A DNA stretch of 64,000 bases, taken from NCBI GenBank assembly GCA_958496175.1, contig OY292278.1, positions 9,176,001 through 9,240,000 on the forward strand, in the 5' to 3' direction. The notes under the pieces are model-generated. The model was not told where the DNA came from, searched no databases, and worked only from the letters and a program-made list of their open reading frames with translations. Origin of the DNA: Sisyra terminalis. Lineage: Eukaryota > Arthropoda > Insecta > Neuroptera > Sisyridae. Position numbers and translations under genes: made by a program. Numbering within the stretch: position 1 is the stretch's first letter; each line of letters opens with the position of its first letter. Shown here in pieces: positions 48,221 to 60,426 of the stretch.

Positions 48221-49015
48221 GGCAAAGAAAAAAGCTGTAATACAAAAAAAAAAAATTTCCCATATATTTGTGGCTTTTGTAGCCTTAATTTATTTGTGTA
48301 AATTTACAATTTGCATGCTTTTAATTATAAATGTAATAAGGTTTTTTACTGAATTTCTTCGTTGTTTTTTTAATCTTAAGTGGAGAAATAATTTTTTCCG
48401 TGCAATTAATTTAAAATTATTACCCATAATGGATGGTTTTCTTGAGAAAAAAAAATGGAAATTCTAGTCGGTTTTGCTGGAGAAATTGAATTTTAATTCG
48501 ATGTAATGGTGCTTAAGCTCTTAATGGGCTTTTCAAATGTGAGCTTTTGAATTTCTTTTCTGTACCGTATGGCACTTTCGGTAGTAATAAAGGGAAAACA
48601 GATTAAAATTTGGTTGAAAAATGTAGGTAAAATATATTCAAATATTGAAAAAGGTTTTTTTTAAAAACTATTTGTTATAATCAAGCAGCACTATGTATAA
48701 ATGTAACCTGTAACTTTGAAGGGAAACTTTCTTTGATATTCTAAATAGTTTGCCAATATTTTTTAACCAAATTTCATGTAGTTTTCCCTCTACTACTAAC
48801 CAAAATATTGTAGCGTGACATCTCAAAACTGTATTGAGATGACGCTTATTCGTTCTTTTCAGTTCTTTTGGAAATAAATAATCACTTTCACACTTAACAA
48901 TCACTTTTTTTATTACACTTGTATACACTTTTTATTACACAATTACACTTGTCTAAACAATTATTTAAAAGACAATAATCATTTTTAATTCAAATCACAA
49001 TAATAATCGCTTTGT
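48221..49015. other. AT-rich stretch, nothing recognised
   Basis: Frames of 118 codons (plus, to 48467) and 86 codons (minus, 48668-48928) show no domain. There are several TTACAC-like repeats around 48915-48950. Confidence 0.35.
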
Positions 49016-49263
49016 TGTAACGGAAATTCACAACTGAATTTCTATACAGAACTGTCAACTGGCTTGACTGAGCGCCTTATATACCCGCAACCCAACATTC
49101 TAGAATATACTCCAATATTCTCCAACGTTCCACCACCTACTAGATGTTTCCAGAACAATCTATTTATACATTCGCATTGGTGGGAGAGAGATAGAAGCCA
49201 CTCAGTCAATCGTGTGTCGGCATGGTACAAAGAGAGAGACATACTTTGTCCCTTTCTGTTACA
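49016..49263. mobile_element. Possible solo LTR
   Basis: The 248-bp segment starts TGTAACGG and ends CTGTTACA. TGTAAC...GTTACA ends are typical of insect Gypsy-type LTRs. A TATATA box-like sequence is at about 49078-49084. Inside are TTCTAGAATA and TTCCAGAAC, like heat-shock elements. There is no clear target duplication and no internal retrotransposon, so the call is tentative. Confidence 0.3.
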
Positions 49264-50544
49264 ATATGTATTATTATTTTCAAAAAATAGAACTAAGCTT
49301 TTTATAAATTCTAATGGTAAGTTTTGTTTGGCAAAGGACGTAGGAGTATAAGCATGATGAATCAGCCCCCAAAAAAAATATTTAAATGAAACTTTGAAGG
49401 TTTATAAGTAATAATAAAATACTTAAAAAATAAGAAATTTCATATTACTATGAATTGTTTCTGTAAGAAAAACAATTTGTTAAAAGAAGTAACCAATAAA
49501 AACCAAGTTTTCATTCTGAATCCTTTCGATTTTTAAACGTTTCCCTGTAATAAAATAGCAGCCAAAGAAATATTAACAAGAAGCAATAAAAGCAACAAAA
49601 TATTTTACATTTGATTAATCACTATCTTCAATTATATTCACAACATTTCATTTGGATATTTCAATAATCATCCAAAAAATTATGGTTAATTTCAATAATC
49701 ATATGACTCGTTTATTTTGAAAGTGGCGTAAGTCCATTTCTAGGACGGTCTATATGGCGATTCTTCTTCTTGTAACTAGAACAAAGTATGATAATTATTT
49801 AACTTCTAAGTTTTCACAAATTACTGATTTCATTTTAATTGTTAACAAAAACGCTAATTATTCCCTCTGCCTTAATATCTTATGTTCCTTTGGTTAAAAA
49901 TGAGAACACTATAGGGATTGTTCTTGAAATTGACTTAACTCAATTTCAAAATAAACAGAGCATATGACAAAATGATAAGAAGACCAATAATTTGCACATA
50001 ATTATTAACAATTTTTTCATCAATAATTAAAAAATTAAAAATTCAAATGATTTAAATTGTAAAAAAATTGCTAAAGCCCTCAGACGTTGTCCTGCCAATG
50101 GCTGTAAATAAATAACTTGGAATTAAAAATATGTTTTATAAACATTCAAAACCTCTCCCTTAGCTATTCGCAGCATCCCCTGCTGTACCTTTTATAACTA
50201 ATCTTCAAAATATACATTTTTCAACTAAGTTTTGAGAAAATTTGCTGTACCTCTAAAAATCATTAGACAATCGTAGTAATGAAGTATTGAACATAGTGGA
50301 TATTGTATTGATCGTTGAAAATGACGTTTTTTGCGGTCGCTGGTATGTTACTGATGCAAGAAATTTATAAAAACATTCTCAGATAAAAATGATAATACGA
50401 TATCTAAATTTAGTATGGAAAATTTGTGTTTTATAACTTTAATGGTGGCCCGTGGAGTTAAGATGCATTCCTGAGATGGCCCAAAATATCATTTAAATTC
50501 GCCACCCCTGATTAAAAATATGCTTATTTTTTGTTTTTTTTTTT
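49264..50544. other. Unassigned AT-rich stretch
   Basis: No gene. A CAGGGGTGGC sequence on the minus strand at 50510 resembles a hAT terminus but has no partner. Confidence 0.35.
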
Positions 50545-50833
50545 TAATAAGAAGAAAATTCAGGTTATTTAAGATCTTTTTGTTTTTTATTTTTTATTTA
50601 ATATTTTTATTATTCAATTAGCTACGTTTCGTTACTAATCGTAACTTCCTCAGGCTTCAAATATAAGAAATATAAGAAGCCTGAGGAAGTTACGATTAGT
50701 AACGAAACGTAGCTAATTGAATAAATAAAATATTAAATAAAAAATAAAAAACAAAAGAGACCTTAAATAACCTGAATTTTCTTCTTATTTAAAAAAAATA
50801 TAAAAGCTGAGATCTGAATTTTATCATCTATTT
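50545..50833. repeat. Inverted pair of family 2 terminal repeats
   Basis: Two copies of the 200-bp family 2 sequence lie head to head with the centre near 50667. The arms are nearly identical over about 120 bp, and the right copy extends further to a TTTTATCATC end. Each arm carries the hammerhead-like core, here with CTGAGGA. Head-to-head inverted terminal repeats are a known arrangement in Penelope-like elements. Confidence 0.65.
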
Positions 50834-51279
50834 TTTGAAATCTTAAACAAAACATAGATATTTAATTATAGAGTTTAATTAATTCCTAACTAATGGGTTT
50901 CCATTAATTTATTTAATTCTGCCTTCGGAATGCTACTTTTAATATCAATAATTAAACATAAGCTCTAAATAAGTATCCTTTTTTTTTGGAGAAAAATTAT
51001 TTCAACTTAATTACAAAGTTTTGGTCAAATCAAAAAAGCTTTCTTTAAATTAGGACCAAAAAAGGAACAAGAATATTGGTATAGATTAAACTTGTTTGTG
51101 ACCTTTTTTATTTATTTTATTTTTTTTGCGAAACATTAAGAAGTACCTGAAAACAAAATACTATCAAAATCCATAAACCTGTTTTTGAATCATACAATAG
51201 AATTCAGGTAGAAGAAATTTATGTTAATTTTTATCATTATTTGTTCCAAAATGATCAATATTGTGAGCGAGCAGGTAAA

Positions 51280-51640
51280 ATTCCAAACTGTTGTGGAATT
51301 CCAAATGATTCGACTCTGAACTTAAGATAAGAAATAACATTGTAAAAGCAGCTTGAAGGCCAAAATTTGAACGAGACAAAGATTCAAAAGTATCACTAAT
51401 GGATTCGGAAAAAGGTGTTAATGTATTTATAATTGACAACAAATAATAAATACCTCAAACTGGTTCCAAATTCCTTAAACGACATATTTAAAGCTACGCT
51501 ATTCTCTCGTTCACATTTTGGCCTTCAAGCTCTTACTATGTTATTTCATATCAACAGTTTAAAGTACGATATTTTGCATTCCATACTAGCTAACGAGTAA
51601 ACTGGCTTTGCAATTAACGTGTGGAATCCATACTAACTAA
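51280..51640. repeat. Inverted repeat around 51.3-51.6 kb
   Basis: The segment 51318-51380, with GCTTGAAGGCCAAAAT, recurs inverted at 51508-51560. The 72-codon minus frame at 51224-51442 runs through the left arm and shows no known domain. No termini or target duplication were identified. Confidence 0.55.
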
Positions 51641-51687
51641 AGCCCTAACAAAAATAAATAGTACTTAAATATACATATTATTCTTTA

Positions 51688-53600
51688 CTAGCTGATGCCC
51701 GCAACTTCGCCTGCGTGATGTCTATGATGTTATTATTTTCTTTTGAAGTTTGCATATATTAGATTTATACATCGTCAGTTATATATTCTTTTTAAAAACA
51801 TATTTGAATCTAAAAATAACTATTTTAACGCCTTTAAACGGGCACATTTTATCAAATGTTGATTTTTTGTCTATTGATTTTTAGAAAATATCCGATCGGA
51901 TTCAACACGATTATTTAAATTGATATTTTTACACCTTATGCGTAGGATGCATGCTTACTATATTTTTAATCATCCATAAACCAATCAACTATACATGAAT
52001 AAAAAATGCCTTAGGATCAATAAGTCGGCCGATAGTTGAAATATGTTGTAAGGTAGACAAATTGAAAAAGATTTCAAAATTCCCTTTATTCTACATGGAT
52101 ATATTATCTTGAAATGATTATCGAAATTGGAAAAAAATCCAAAAGTATAGAGTCCTAGTTTTGTGTAAATTAATAGGATTTCCAGAGACTGCTTCAATTG
52201 CCAAATGAATGTTTCCCCCAGTACCACTGCCTTATTGGGCAGAACTTCAGATTTGGAGTATTAACAATTATACGAAACCTTATTCCCGATAACCACGATC
52301 TCAAGCTCATATACGAAAAATTATAACTTTAATTCTATTTTATATTCAACCATTACGTAACGATACATGTATATTAATAATATTTGATTTTTTTACAATG
52401 AAACTATACGGAAAAGTCCCAAGCTCACCACAGACGATTGATGTATCTATATCATAAGAAAGATGTATGAAACTTAAAATGTTCCCAAACTTATTTTAAG
52501 TTTCATATATAGTTATAACTTGCCAGACTTAAAAATTTCAAAATACCATTCGCTCTTCAAAAAAACGGTCGTCCTCTGCCGGTAGGGACCATTTATTTTT
52601 GGGTACGAAATTGTCGTTAACTATTTTTTTTTTTAGTTCGCGGGAATTCAGGAATTTTCGCAACAATAAGGTTCATAGTATGAATTTCTACGTTTAAAAC
52701 AATGGAAGTCGATACTTATAAACGTAGCTCTATTTCCCTTATATACCTTGCAAAGTATACTTAAATTTGTATTTTGCTCTGATTAAAAAACCCTGGTTCA
52801 ACTGACATAAGAATATTCGAATATTTAGTGACATATCAGCAATATTCAGACGTTATGATCGTATTGTAAGCGATTTTAACACTCAATTTTATTTTTAATC
52901 TTTTGATTTCAAATTGTTCTAAATATGCAATCAAAACGATTGATAAACCAATAATTATTTTTAAACATAAAGTTACATTTGGCACATCGTTTACAACAAT
53001 GGAAACGTCTTGCATTAGAAAATTTATGTTTGTTAAATAAAATATTAGTTAGTAAAAATAAAATTTTCCCTCCTACGATAATTTTAAAATTAACTATATT
53101 ATTTGTACAATTAAATGCAAGTATTACCAGCAGCCCCTACGTTGACCGAAAGACTTATAAAAGCTGCATCAAAATCTCAGCTTTCTTTAAAATATTTCCT
53201 CTCGAAAACGTCGCTAGCTTTTATGCAAATACACTGAATATGGTATGGATACTTGATATTTTGTCAAAAAAAAATAAATATTAATACGACAAATATTATT
53301 TTAATCATATCAGCAATAAGATAACATGTATTCTCTGCAACTTCGTTTGTATTAGTGGTTAGCAAGCCGATAATATACCAACTTTAAAAATATTTTTGCT
53401 CCAAGCTGTATTTATATTACTTTTTCTTTTTGAGCAACCTTTTGGGTTTTGTTAGTTACAATTTTGAAGAAAAATAAAACAGAAATATGTGGAAATTGAA
53501 CCCAAATTCTTTATATAAGGAGCGAAGATGTTATATTACCATGGCAGTATTAAAATTAATAATGAATGGGTTTTAAAATAAGTACATTTAAAATAAATAA
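51688..53600 (-). mobile_element. Helitron F, diverged, minus orientation
   Basis: On the minus strand the 3' end is at 51688 with a GCAGGCGAAGTTGC-type hairpin region and ATCAGCTAG followed by T. The next 300 bp follow Helitrons C and D loosely, including the GGCACATTTTATCAAATGTT region. Near 53430-53560 there is again the block seen before the 5' end of B, C and D with its tRNA-like segment (53488-53550). The middle is too diverged to align by eye, and the 5' terminus is not visible; it may abut the fold-back at 53628. Frames at 51985-52227 and 52979-53284 are not recognisable. Confidence 0.5.
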
Positions 53601-53627
53601 TTGTTGCACTCTAAAACAATTACTGAT

Positions 53628-54680
53628 GGGTCAGTCCAATTCAGTCGGTCCAGCACTGGTCGCTTGATAATTTTTTTTAAATCTGATTTTTTTTTTGCTG
53701 TCACCCTAACATGTTTGTAGTTCAAAATCATCATTATTTTAATTTTATTGTTTTTGGTTTTCGTGTGGCGGCCATATTAGTTTTACTAGACGCAGACATT
53801 TTCGCACTTTTAAGGGTTTGCGAAAACTTGATTTTCTCAGGCCCTATTTGTCCAATCAACATGAAACTAAAAGTAGTGTGTCCATAAAACATAAGTTATA
53901 AGGTTGTAGGAAGACGTTTTCACCTAATTGTAATACTAAGGGCTGAAATTTCAGGCTGAAATTATTTAAATGGCTAAATACATAATATTCACCCACTGCA
54001 GTGTGCATTATTTTGACATTTTGTGCTTCCTATATCTCTGCTCCTAGTCAAATCTCAAACTCCAAATTTTCGGTGTATAATACTATTATACAGTACTTTA
54101 ATGGGGTGATATTTCAGAGTTTTATCTGGTACCCCACCAGAGATATTGAGCTCAGAAAATTGAAAATTTTGAGAATATCCAAATTTTGTTATTTTTTTTT
54201 TAAAAGAGGCTTAAAGTCTCAAACTTCAAATTTTGTTTTTGAATACAACAAGTACCTAACTGTTTGTAAAAAAAGTTTTAACCTGTAGACTCTTTTCCTT
54301 CCTCTCAATCTTTCCATGAAATTTGGAGTTTTTACAAATGAGAGCTAAAAATTTAGGCAGAAATTTCACCCCTTAAAATTAAATTTAGGTGAAAACTTTT
54401 CGTTATAACCTTATAGCTTATATTTTCATGAACACACTACTTTTAGTTTCATTTTGATAGGACAAATAGGGCCTGAGATAATCAAGTTTCCGCAAACCCT
54501 TAAAAGTGCGAAAATGTCTGCGCCTAGTAAAACTAGTATGGCCACCACCGGAAAACTAAAAACAACAAAATTAAAATAATGATAATTTTGTACTACCAAA
54601 TGTTGGGGTGATAGCACACACAAAATTAAATTTTTGTAAAATGGTCGAGCAACCATTTCATTTACTTTTGGACTGACCCC
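53628..54680. mobile_element. Fold-back element with GGGTCAGTCCAA ends
   Basis: The ends are GGGTCAGTCCAA (53628-53639) and the complement (to 54680). Long inner arms pair closely: 53700-53890 against 54420-54620, both holding GGGCCTGAGA-type and GCGCAGACAT-type sequence in opposite orientation. A segment like the subterminal GAAAGTTTGAGCCCTTAATATTA motif of the other fold-backs is recognisable at 53930-53955. The target duplication is unclear. The 95- and 106-codon frames lie in arms and loop and have no domain. Confidence 0.65.
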
Positions 54681-55689
54681 GATGCTAATTGGTGTTTGCT
54701 CAATTGGGTTTGTGAATTTTTTTTTTGTGATAAATGGAAAGATCATATAAAAGTTTTATAAGAAAACTATTTACTGTTTTTTTTTCGCAATAATTTAAAA
54801 GTTATTTCAAAATAAAAATTAATTTTTTAATCTAGTACCGAAGACACGCCGACAGCTCCCGAACAAACCCAAGCGCGTGTGACGTCATAATGTTAGTTGT
54901 CACTCATTGCAGTTGATACAGAAATTATAAGTACAGTGTTTTGATTGATTTAATTCAGTTGTGACAGTTAATTATGATATTATGACGTCACAACTATGGT
55001 GACCACTTATGGCGCGTTTATAATCACGTGATTTTTTTTTAAATTTTATCAATTTTTAATCGCTTATAATTAAATGTAAATTTTTTTTTTAAGTTTTTTG
55101 CATTAAATATCAATATTATTAATAATAAAGTTTTAAAATACATTAAAAAAATCAATAATTTTTTTTTTGAAAATCCCAATTTAGTAAAATTTTGTATGAT
55201 ACATTAAAATAGTACTTCAAAAAATAATTCAATAAGTTACCTATTTTTTTACTTGTATCCAATAGAATCTATGATTTTTGAAACAATTCAAAAATGGTTC
55301 AATTATTGCTAGGTTTTTCTACCAATTACCTTGTTAAACAAAAGTTATGTAAAATTATCGAATTATTTCGATACACGTCTAGTTAAAAGAAAATAATTGG
55401 ATAATTTCAGATGTTAATAAAAATACTTACATAGTAAAACATTTAAAAAATAACAATTAATAATTAGGAATGTTAAAAGGTTTTTCTTTGAAAAAATTTT
55501 GCCTCTTTAATTGTTTAATTATCATTGAGTTATACAAATACGTGAAGTAATTTGAATACCAAAGGGTTGAGCTATAAATTTTCAAAAAACACGTCCCGAT
55601 AGTCAAACGCCGTTCAAAGTAGTGGTAGGTTAGTTTATTGTTGATAATGAAGATGAAAAGTGATACTGATAAGATGTCGCCAAGTTCTT
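54681..55689. other. AT-rich stretch with a pair of CRE-like sites
   Basis: Two perfect TGACGTCA palindromes lie at 54881-54888 and 54983-54990 as parts of a short inverted repeat (GTGACGTCATAAT and its complement). TGACGTCA is the CREB/ATF-type binding site. There is no gene next to it, and the inverted arrangement could equally be the ends of a small MITE. The rest is AT-rich and unassigned. Confidence 0.35.
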
Positions 55690-56430
55690 ATCCGTTACAA
55701 AGTAATTTAGCTTCGTTTACTATCTGAGATTAGCACTTAGGTCGTTGTCGCTATGTGTTCTTCTATGTATAATGAAATAAATTACACCCTTATCCGCCCC
55801 CGGACATTGTTGTAAATGGTCCACCATTTTAATTTCAGTCGGTATCGCACACATGAGGAATTTATAGCAGCTATGTGTACATATGTGTGCAACTGTAGTT
55901 GCTACAAAAACAAAATGGCGACGAAATGATATAACAAGGGGATGATAATGATGAAAGAGCATCAACCCTCGTATATACCGCGCAACCCGTACAAGGGTTG
56001 TTTCACTAGCTGGTATCCCTCGACTGTATAAACGCGTTCGCATTATTATGCAGCGAGGCAATTAAAACAGATGATAGGCGATAATAGCGTTAATTAATTC
56101 TGCGCCTTTCTCCGCAATGTGGGCCCATCATCCACCCAACGCCGCCACCACCACCCCCTCGTTTTGCCTTTGAACCCTTAAACGCGTTTTGTCGCCGCCG
56201 ACATAATCAACATTAACTTCATTACATGTATTATGTTGCGCATGTGTGTGCAATATAATATCCTAATTTTCGCATTGAATTTTCAATTTCGAATCGTTTA
56301 ATCTTTCGTTTCAAGCATTAAACCTCGGAAATTTGCCCCATACCCTGGTGCGACGGGGCTAGTTTTGTATGGGATTATGGAGGGAAGTGTACAGGGGTTG
56401 GTGTTCCAATTAAATTGTTACATCGTCATT
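55690..56430. other. GC-richer low-repeat island
   Basis: About 740 bp with mixed composition, CG-containing blocks (TATAAACGCGTTCGC, near 56025) and a C/A-rich run near 56125-56160. The 113-codon minus frame (55720-56061) has no recognisable domain. One of the largest candidate regulatory islands. Confidence 0.25.
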
Positions 56431-56920
56431 ATATAACGATAATACAATTTATGGCAGAGAAAATTTTTGAATGGAAATTCAAAGGCAAAAACAACGATTT
56501 AGGATAATTACAAAAAATGGAAATTTAATTTGGTACACCAAAAAAAACGTCAATTTTTACGATAAGTACAAATTGGATGAGTTTTACTGGGATAATTTTT
56601 TTTTTGACTTAAACAATTGGTGCCAAAATATTTAGATAAAAATTAGCACTTTTATTTTGTAGATATAACAATACCAAAACTGCATAAATGGAAAATAAAT
56701 AACGTATGAATCTGAGCTTTACTTCTTTACTATGATTTTGCTTTATTAGAAGACCATCGAAAAGTTTTTTAATCGAAAAAATTGATAATTTTTAAATGGT
56801 AATACAATTAAGTAGTTCACTCTTTCAATAGTCTAGGATTTAATCATAATTTAGCGCCCAAATTTGCAACAATGCATACATAAGTTAACACCAATAACAC
56901 AAATCAACTTACATTAAGTA
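56431..56920. other. AT-rich stretch, nothing recognised
   Basis: No gene or repeat boundary was found before the large palindrome. Confidence 0.4.
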
Positions 56921-58760
56921 AAAAGGCCCTCGCCAGATAAGATGGTCTAAAATGCCCCCATTGCAATGGGGTTAATTTTTTTTCTGAAAATACCTTACAG
57001 TATGGACTTACCAGTTCCTCCATAATAGATGATTTTTATATGCCAAGATTTTTCCTAATCTTTTCATGATTCTTCAGTGTAATTAACTTTGTATCGCAAT
57101 AAAGCTTTTTTTTAAATTTTTAGGAATCCTTCAATGCCAGTTTTCTATGCATTAAAATAATTTTTAATATTTTTTAAACACAAAGGCCCTCGCCAGATAA
57201 GATGGTCTTAAACGCTCCCACTGCAATTGGGTTAATTTTTTTCTGAAAATACCTTACAGTATGGACAACATCTCAGCTAAGTTTCAACTCTAAAATATGA
57301 CGCGTTTTTGTGTAAAAAATAAAAAAATTTTTTTTTCAAATTCAATATTCTTTGAAACTGTTTGAAAAGTGCTTATGAGTTTCAAGATATCACTAACTAG
57401 TACTTCGAGAAAAATTCGTTCATGAATCAGATCGATCGATCATTGTTAAAAATACAATTTACTTTTCAATTTTTTTTTTATGCCAAAATCGTTTGGTACA
57501 CCTTAGTTTTTTTTTTATATAATCCTCAATTATCGTTCTACAATATATAATTTTTTCAGATTTTTAAAAATATTAGAAATAGTTAAAAAAAAGATGTACT
57601 CTTTAAAAAATTTTTTGTGTGCTAAAATCTTTTAGTACTATTAAGTAATTTTTTGTACATCATCCCCTTGTCTCAGTTTACTAAATATAGTTTTTCGTAT
57701 TTTTAAAAATGTTAAATAATGGTTAGAATTTTTTTTAATTCAGTTTTTTAGCTCTAACGTACTTTTTTTTTCTAAAATTATTATTCATCGCCTTAGTCAT
57801 CAACATTTATTTTATACATTTTCTAAGTAACATTAAAATATTTATATTTTATTAAGCAATTACTTTAGAATAATTACTTTAGAAAAAAAAAACTAAGTAC
57901 GTAAGAGCTGAAAAAATGAATTAAAAAGAAAAAAAATTCTAACCATTATCTAACATTTTTAAAAATACGAAAAAAAATAAATAAGTAAACTGAGACAAGG
58001 GGATGATGTACAAAAAACTACGTGATGGTACTAAAAGATTTTAGCACACAAAAAAATATTTAAAGAATACTTCTCTTTTTTAACTATTGCTTATATTTTT
58101 AAAAGTCAAAAAAAATATATATATTGTAGAATGATGATAGAGGATTATATAGAAAAAAAACTAAGGTGAACCAAACAACTTTGGCATAAAAAATTTTTTT
58201 TTAAAAAAAAGAATCGTATTTTTAACAATGATCGATCGATCTGATTCATAAACGAATTTTTCTCGGAGTACTACTTCGTGATATCTTGAAACTCATAAGC
58301 ACTTTTTTCGGTATTGTCAAACAGTTTCAGAGAATATTGATTTTGAAAAAAATATTTTTATTTTTTACACAAAAACGCGTCATATTTTAGAGTTGAAACT
58401 CGGCTGAGATGTTGTCCATACTGTAAGGTATTTTCAGAAAAAATATTAGTCCAATTGCAGTGGGGGCATTTTAGATAATCTTATCTAGCGAGGGCCTTTG
58501 TGTTTAAAAAAATATTAAAAATTATTTTAATTCATAGAAAACAGGCATTGAGGGATTCCTAAAAACTTAAAGAAAAAGTTTATTACGATACAAAGTTAAT
58601 TTCATTGAAGAATCATGAAAAGATTAGGAAAAATCTAAGCATATAAAAATCATCCATTATGGAGGAACTGGTAAGTCCATACTGTAAGGTATTTTCAGAA
58701 AAAAAATTAGCCCCATTGCAATGGGGGCATTTTAGAGCATCTTATCTGGCGACGGCCTTT
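56921..58760. mobile_element. 1.84-kb nested palindrome with doubled terminal repeats
   Basis: The whole segment is one inverted repeat centred at 57840/57841. The outer termini, AAAGGCCCTCGCCAGATAAG, occur again 261 bp inside each end (57182 and 58499), so each arm holds two direct copies of the terminus. The inner element is 57182-58499. Arms are nearly identical by eye and symmetric to the base at both levels. No protein is encoded. No firm target duplication was found. It is presumably a fold-back DNA transposon; superfamily unknown. Confidence 0.75.
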
Positions 58761-58980
58761 AGAGCTTTCATCTTAGCTCATGAATTTTCCTCTTTTCAAG
58801 TAAATCTTGATTTATTTTAGGAAACAAAAAGCAAAATAAAGCAAGTTTTTCCCTAAATTTTTAATTAAACACTGTTCTTAATATTAGTTGAAAAAAAAAC
58901 ATTCAAATTCACCTGATATTCAACAATAATCATTCCAATTCGATCCCATTACTAATTTTCAGCCAATAAATTTTCCAGTT
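58761..58980. repeat. Flank of the palindrome, duplicated at 60648-60867
   Basis: The 220 bp to the right of the palindrome, beginning AGAGCTTTCATCTTAGCTC, are repeated with few changes 1.9 kb downstream, again adjoining a palindrome end. Confidence 0.8.
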
Positions 58981-59170
58981 AGCCAAGTGGCTAAACCGAT
59001 TTCAACAAATACAGGCAACAATATAATTGAAATTGTAAAATTGATTAATAAATCACATTTACCCCCTGTGCCTCCCACCATTTCCCTCAATAACAAACCG
59101 TCCCATTTCACCACCAAATCGCATTTGCCATTTTCCATCTCCAGCTCCATTTCTATAAAGCTATATCAAA
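58981..59170. other. Mixed-composition segment
   Basis: Low-repeat sequence with open frames on both strands (about 63 and 69 codons) and no domain. It may be part of a regulatory region with the island at 59.5 kb. Confidence 0.2.
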
Positions 59171-59539
59171 TTGGAATTAATAACAATAGCTGGTAAGCTA
59201 CATACATATATATATAGATATATGTATATCAATTAAATCCATTTATTATCACATATAAAATATATTAAATGTAATAATATACGTAAACCACCCTTTTTTC
59301 ATCCTATTTTCATCCCTTTGTGTTTTGATATTATTGTCAAATCTAAATAAATGAGTCTGACATGTACTATTTAAAATAATAGTCAAGATAATAACGATTG
59401 TATCTCTGTCTTGGTTTATTGCTTATAAATAAATCATTCGTCGAGAAAAAGAGGGGTTGTTTTAATGATTACTATTAATACGTTATGATAATAAAGCTTG
59501 TAATAATAATGATAATAAGCTAATATATGTAACTTTGTA

Positions 59540-60370
59540 TAAAACAATGTTACTAATCTTCCCTATTCCACCCCTTTCCTGATACAGTAATACTAAAATT
59601 TCCATTGGGAATCCTAGTGTGAGGTAATTCATATATGTATGTAATACATCGACAAAAAGCTCATAGTACGCTAAGAGCTTTCCGAATCGCTCAACTGTAC
59701 AATTCGCTGCTTTTTCGTACGAGGGCGAAATCGTTTTCTCTATTTCGGATTGGTAAGATCCTGTTTCATTTTCCTTTTCACTCGGGTGAATTAACGGCAT
59801 TAGTTGACTAAATAGAGTGGAGAAATCCGGGTGGGTTTCTCTATCTGGCAATTATATAGGGGTAATTACCGGCGATGAGGTCGGGGGTTGTTTCTCGACA
59901 ATCGGGTGCAACCATATTAAACCCCAAGCGATTATTTCGTAGATTACAGTGTGTGTGTATAGGAGGAATGATAATTTGAGTTGGGAACAGGAAAAAACGG
60001 ATCACCAAAAATCGTTGGAAATGACCAAAAATTTTAGTGCGAAATTAATTTATTTTGTATAGTAGAAATATGTGAATTTTAAATTTGTATAAATGTTTAT
60101 CAATGTGGGTTCTAAAATATCGATGCCGTAAATTTGCCGCCAGTAGATTATTAAATGTTGCCGCCCCTATTGACCTCTGAATTTGATACTCTATTTCGCA
60201 GTAATTACATTTATTCTATCAATGGAATCGCAATTTGTGTTCTATCGCCGTTATTACATCAATTTGTTATGAGATTAGCAAATTTTTAGGCCAAATTTGC
60301 TGCTCTAGGCTTCCGCCTGCTGGTAAATCCGCCATTGGTGGGTGGCGAATCAATTCGGCAAATCTGATGA
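59540..60370. other. GC-richer low-repeat island
   Basis: Contains CG-bearing blocks such as GCGATGAGGTCGGGGG near 59872 and a GC-rich run near 60300-60350. The 122-codon minus frame (59483-59851) has no recognised domain or signal peptide. It could be an exon or regulatory DNA; nothing in the sequence decides it. Confidence 0.25.
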
Positions 60371-60426
60371 CTAAAAATAAAAAAGTTTGAAAAATATTTC
60401 CCTATTTTCAATTTTGTCTTTACAGA

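Noticed and set aside
50500..50510. CAGGGGTGGC on the minus strand, like a hAT terminus
   Set aside because: No matching opposite end and no 8-bp duplication within a few kilobases, so it could be chance.
55720..56061. 113-codon minus frame
   Set aside because: Histidine- and arginine-rich, no domain, within a GC-richer island where stops are rarer by composition.
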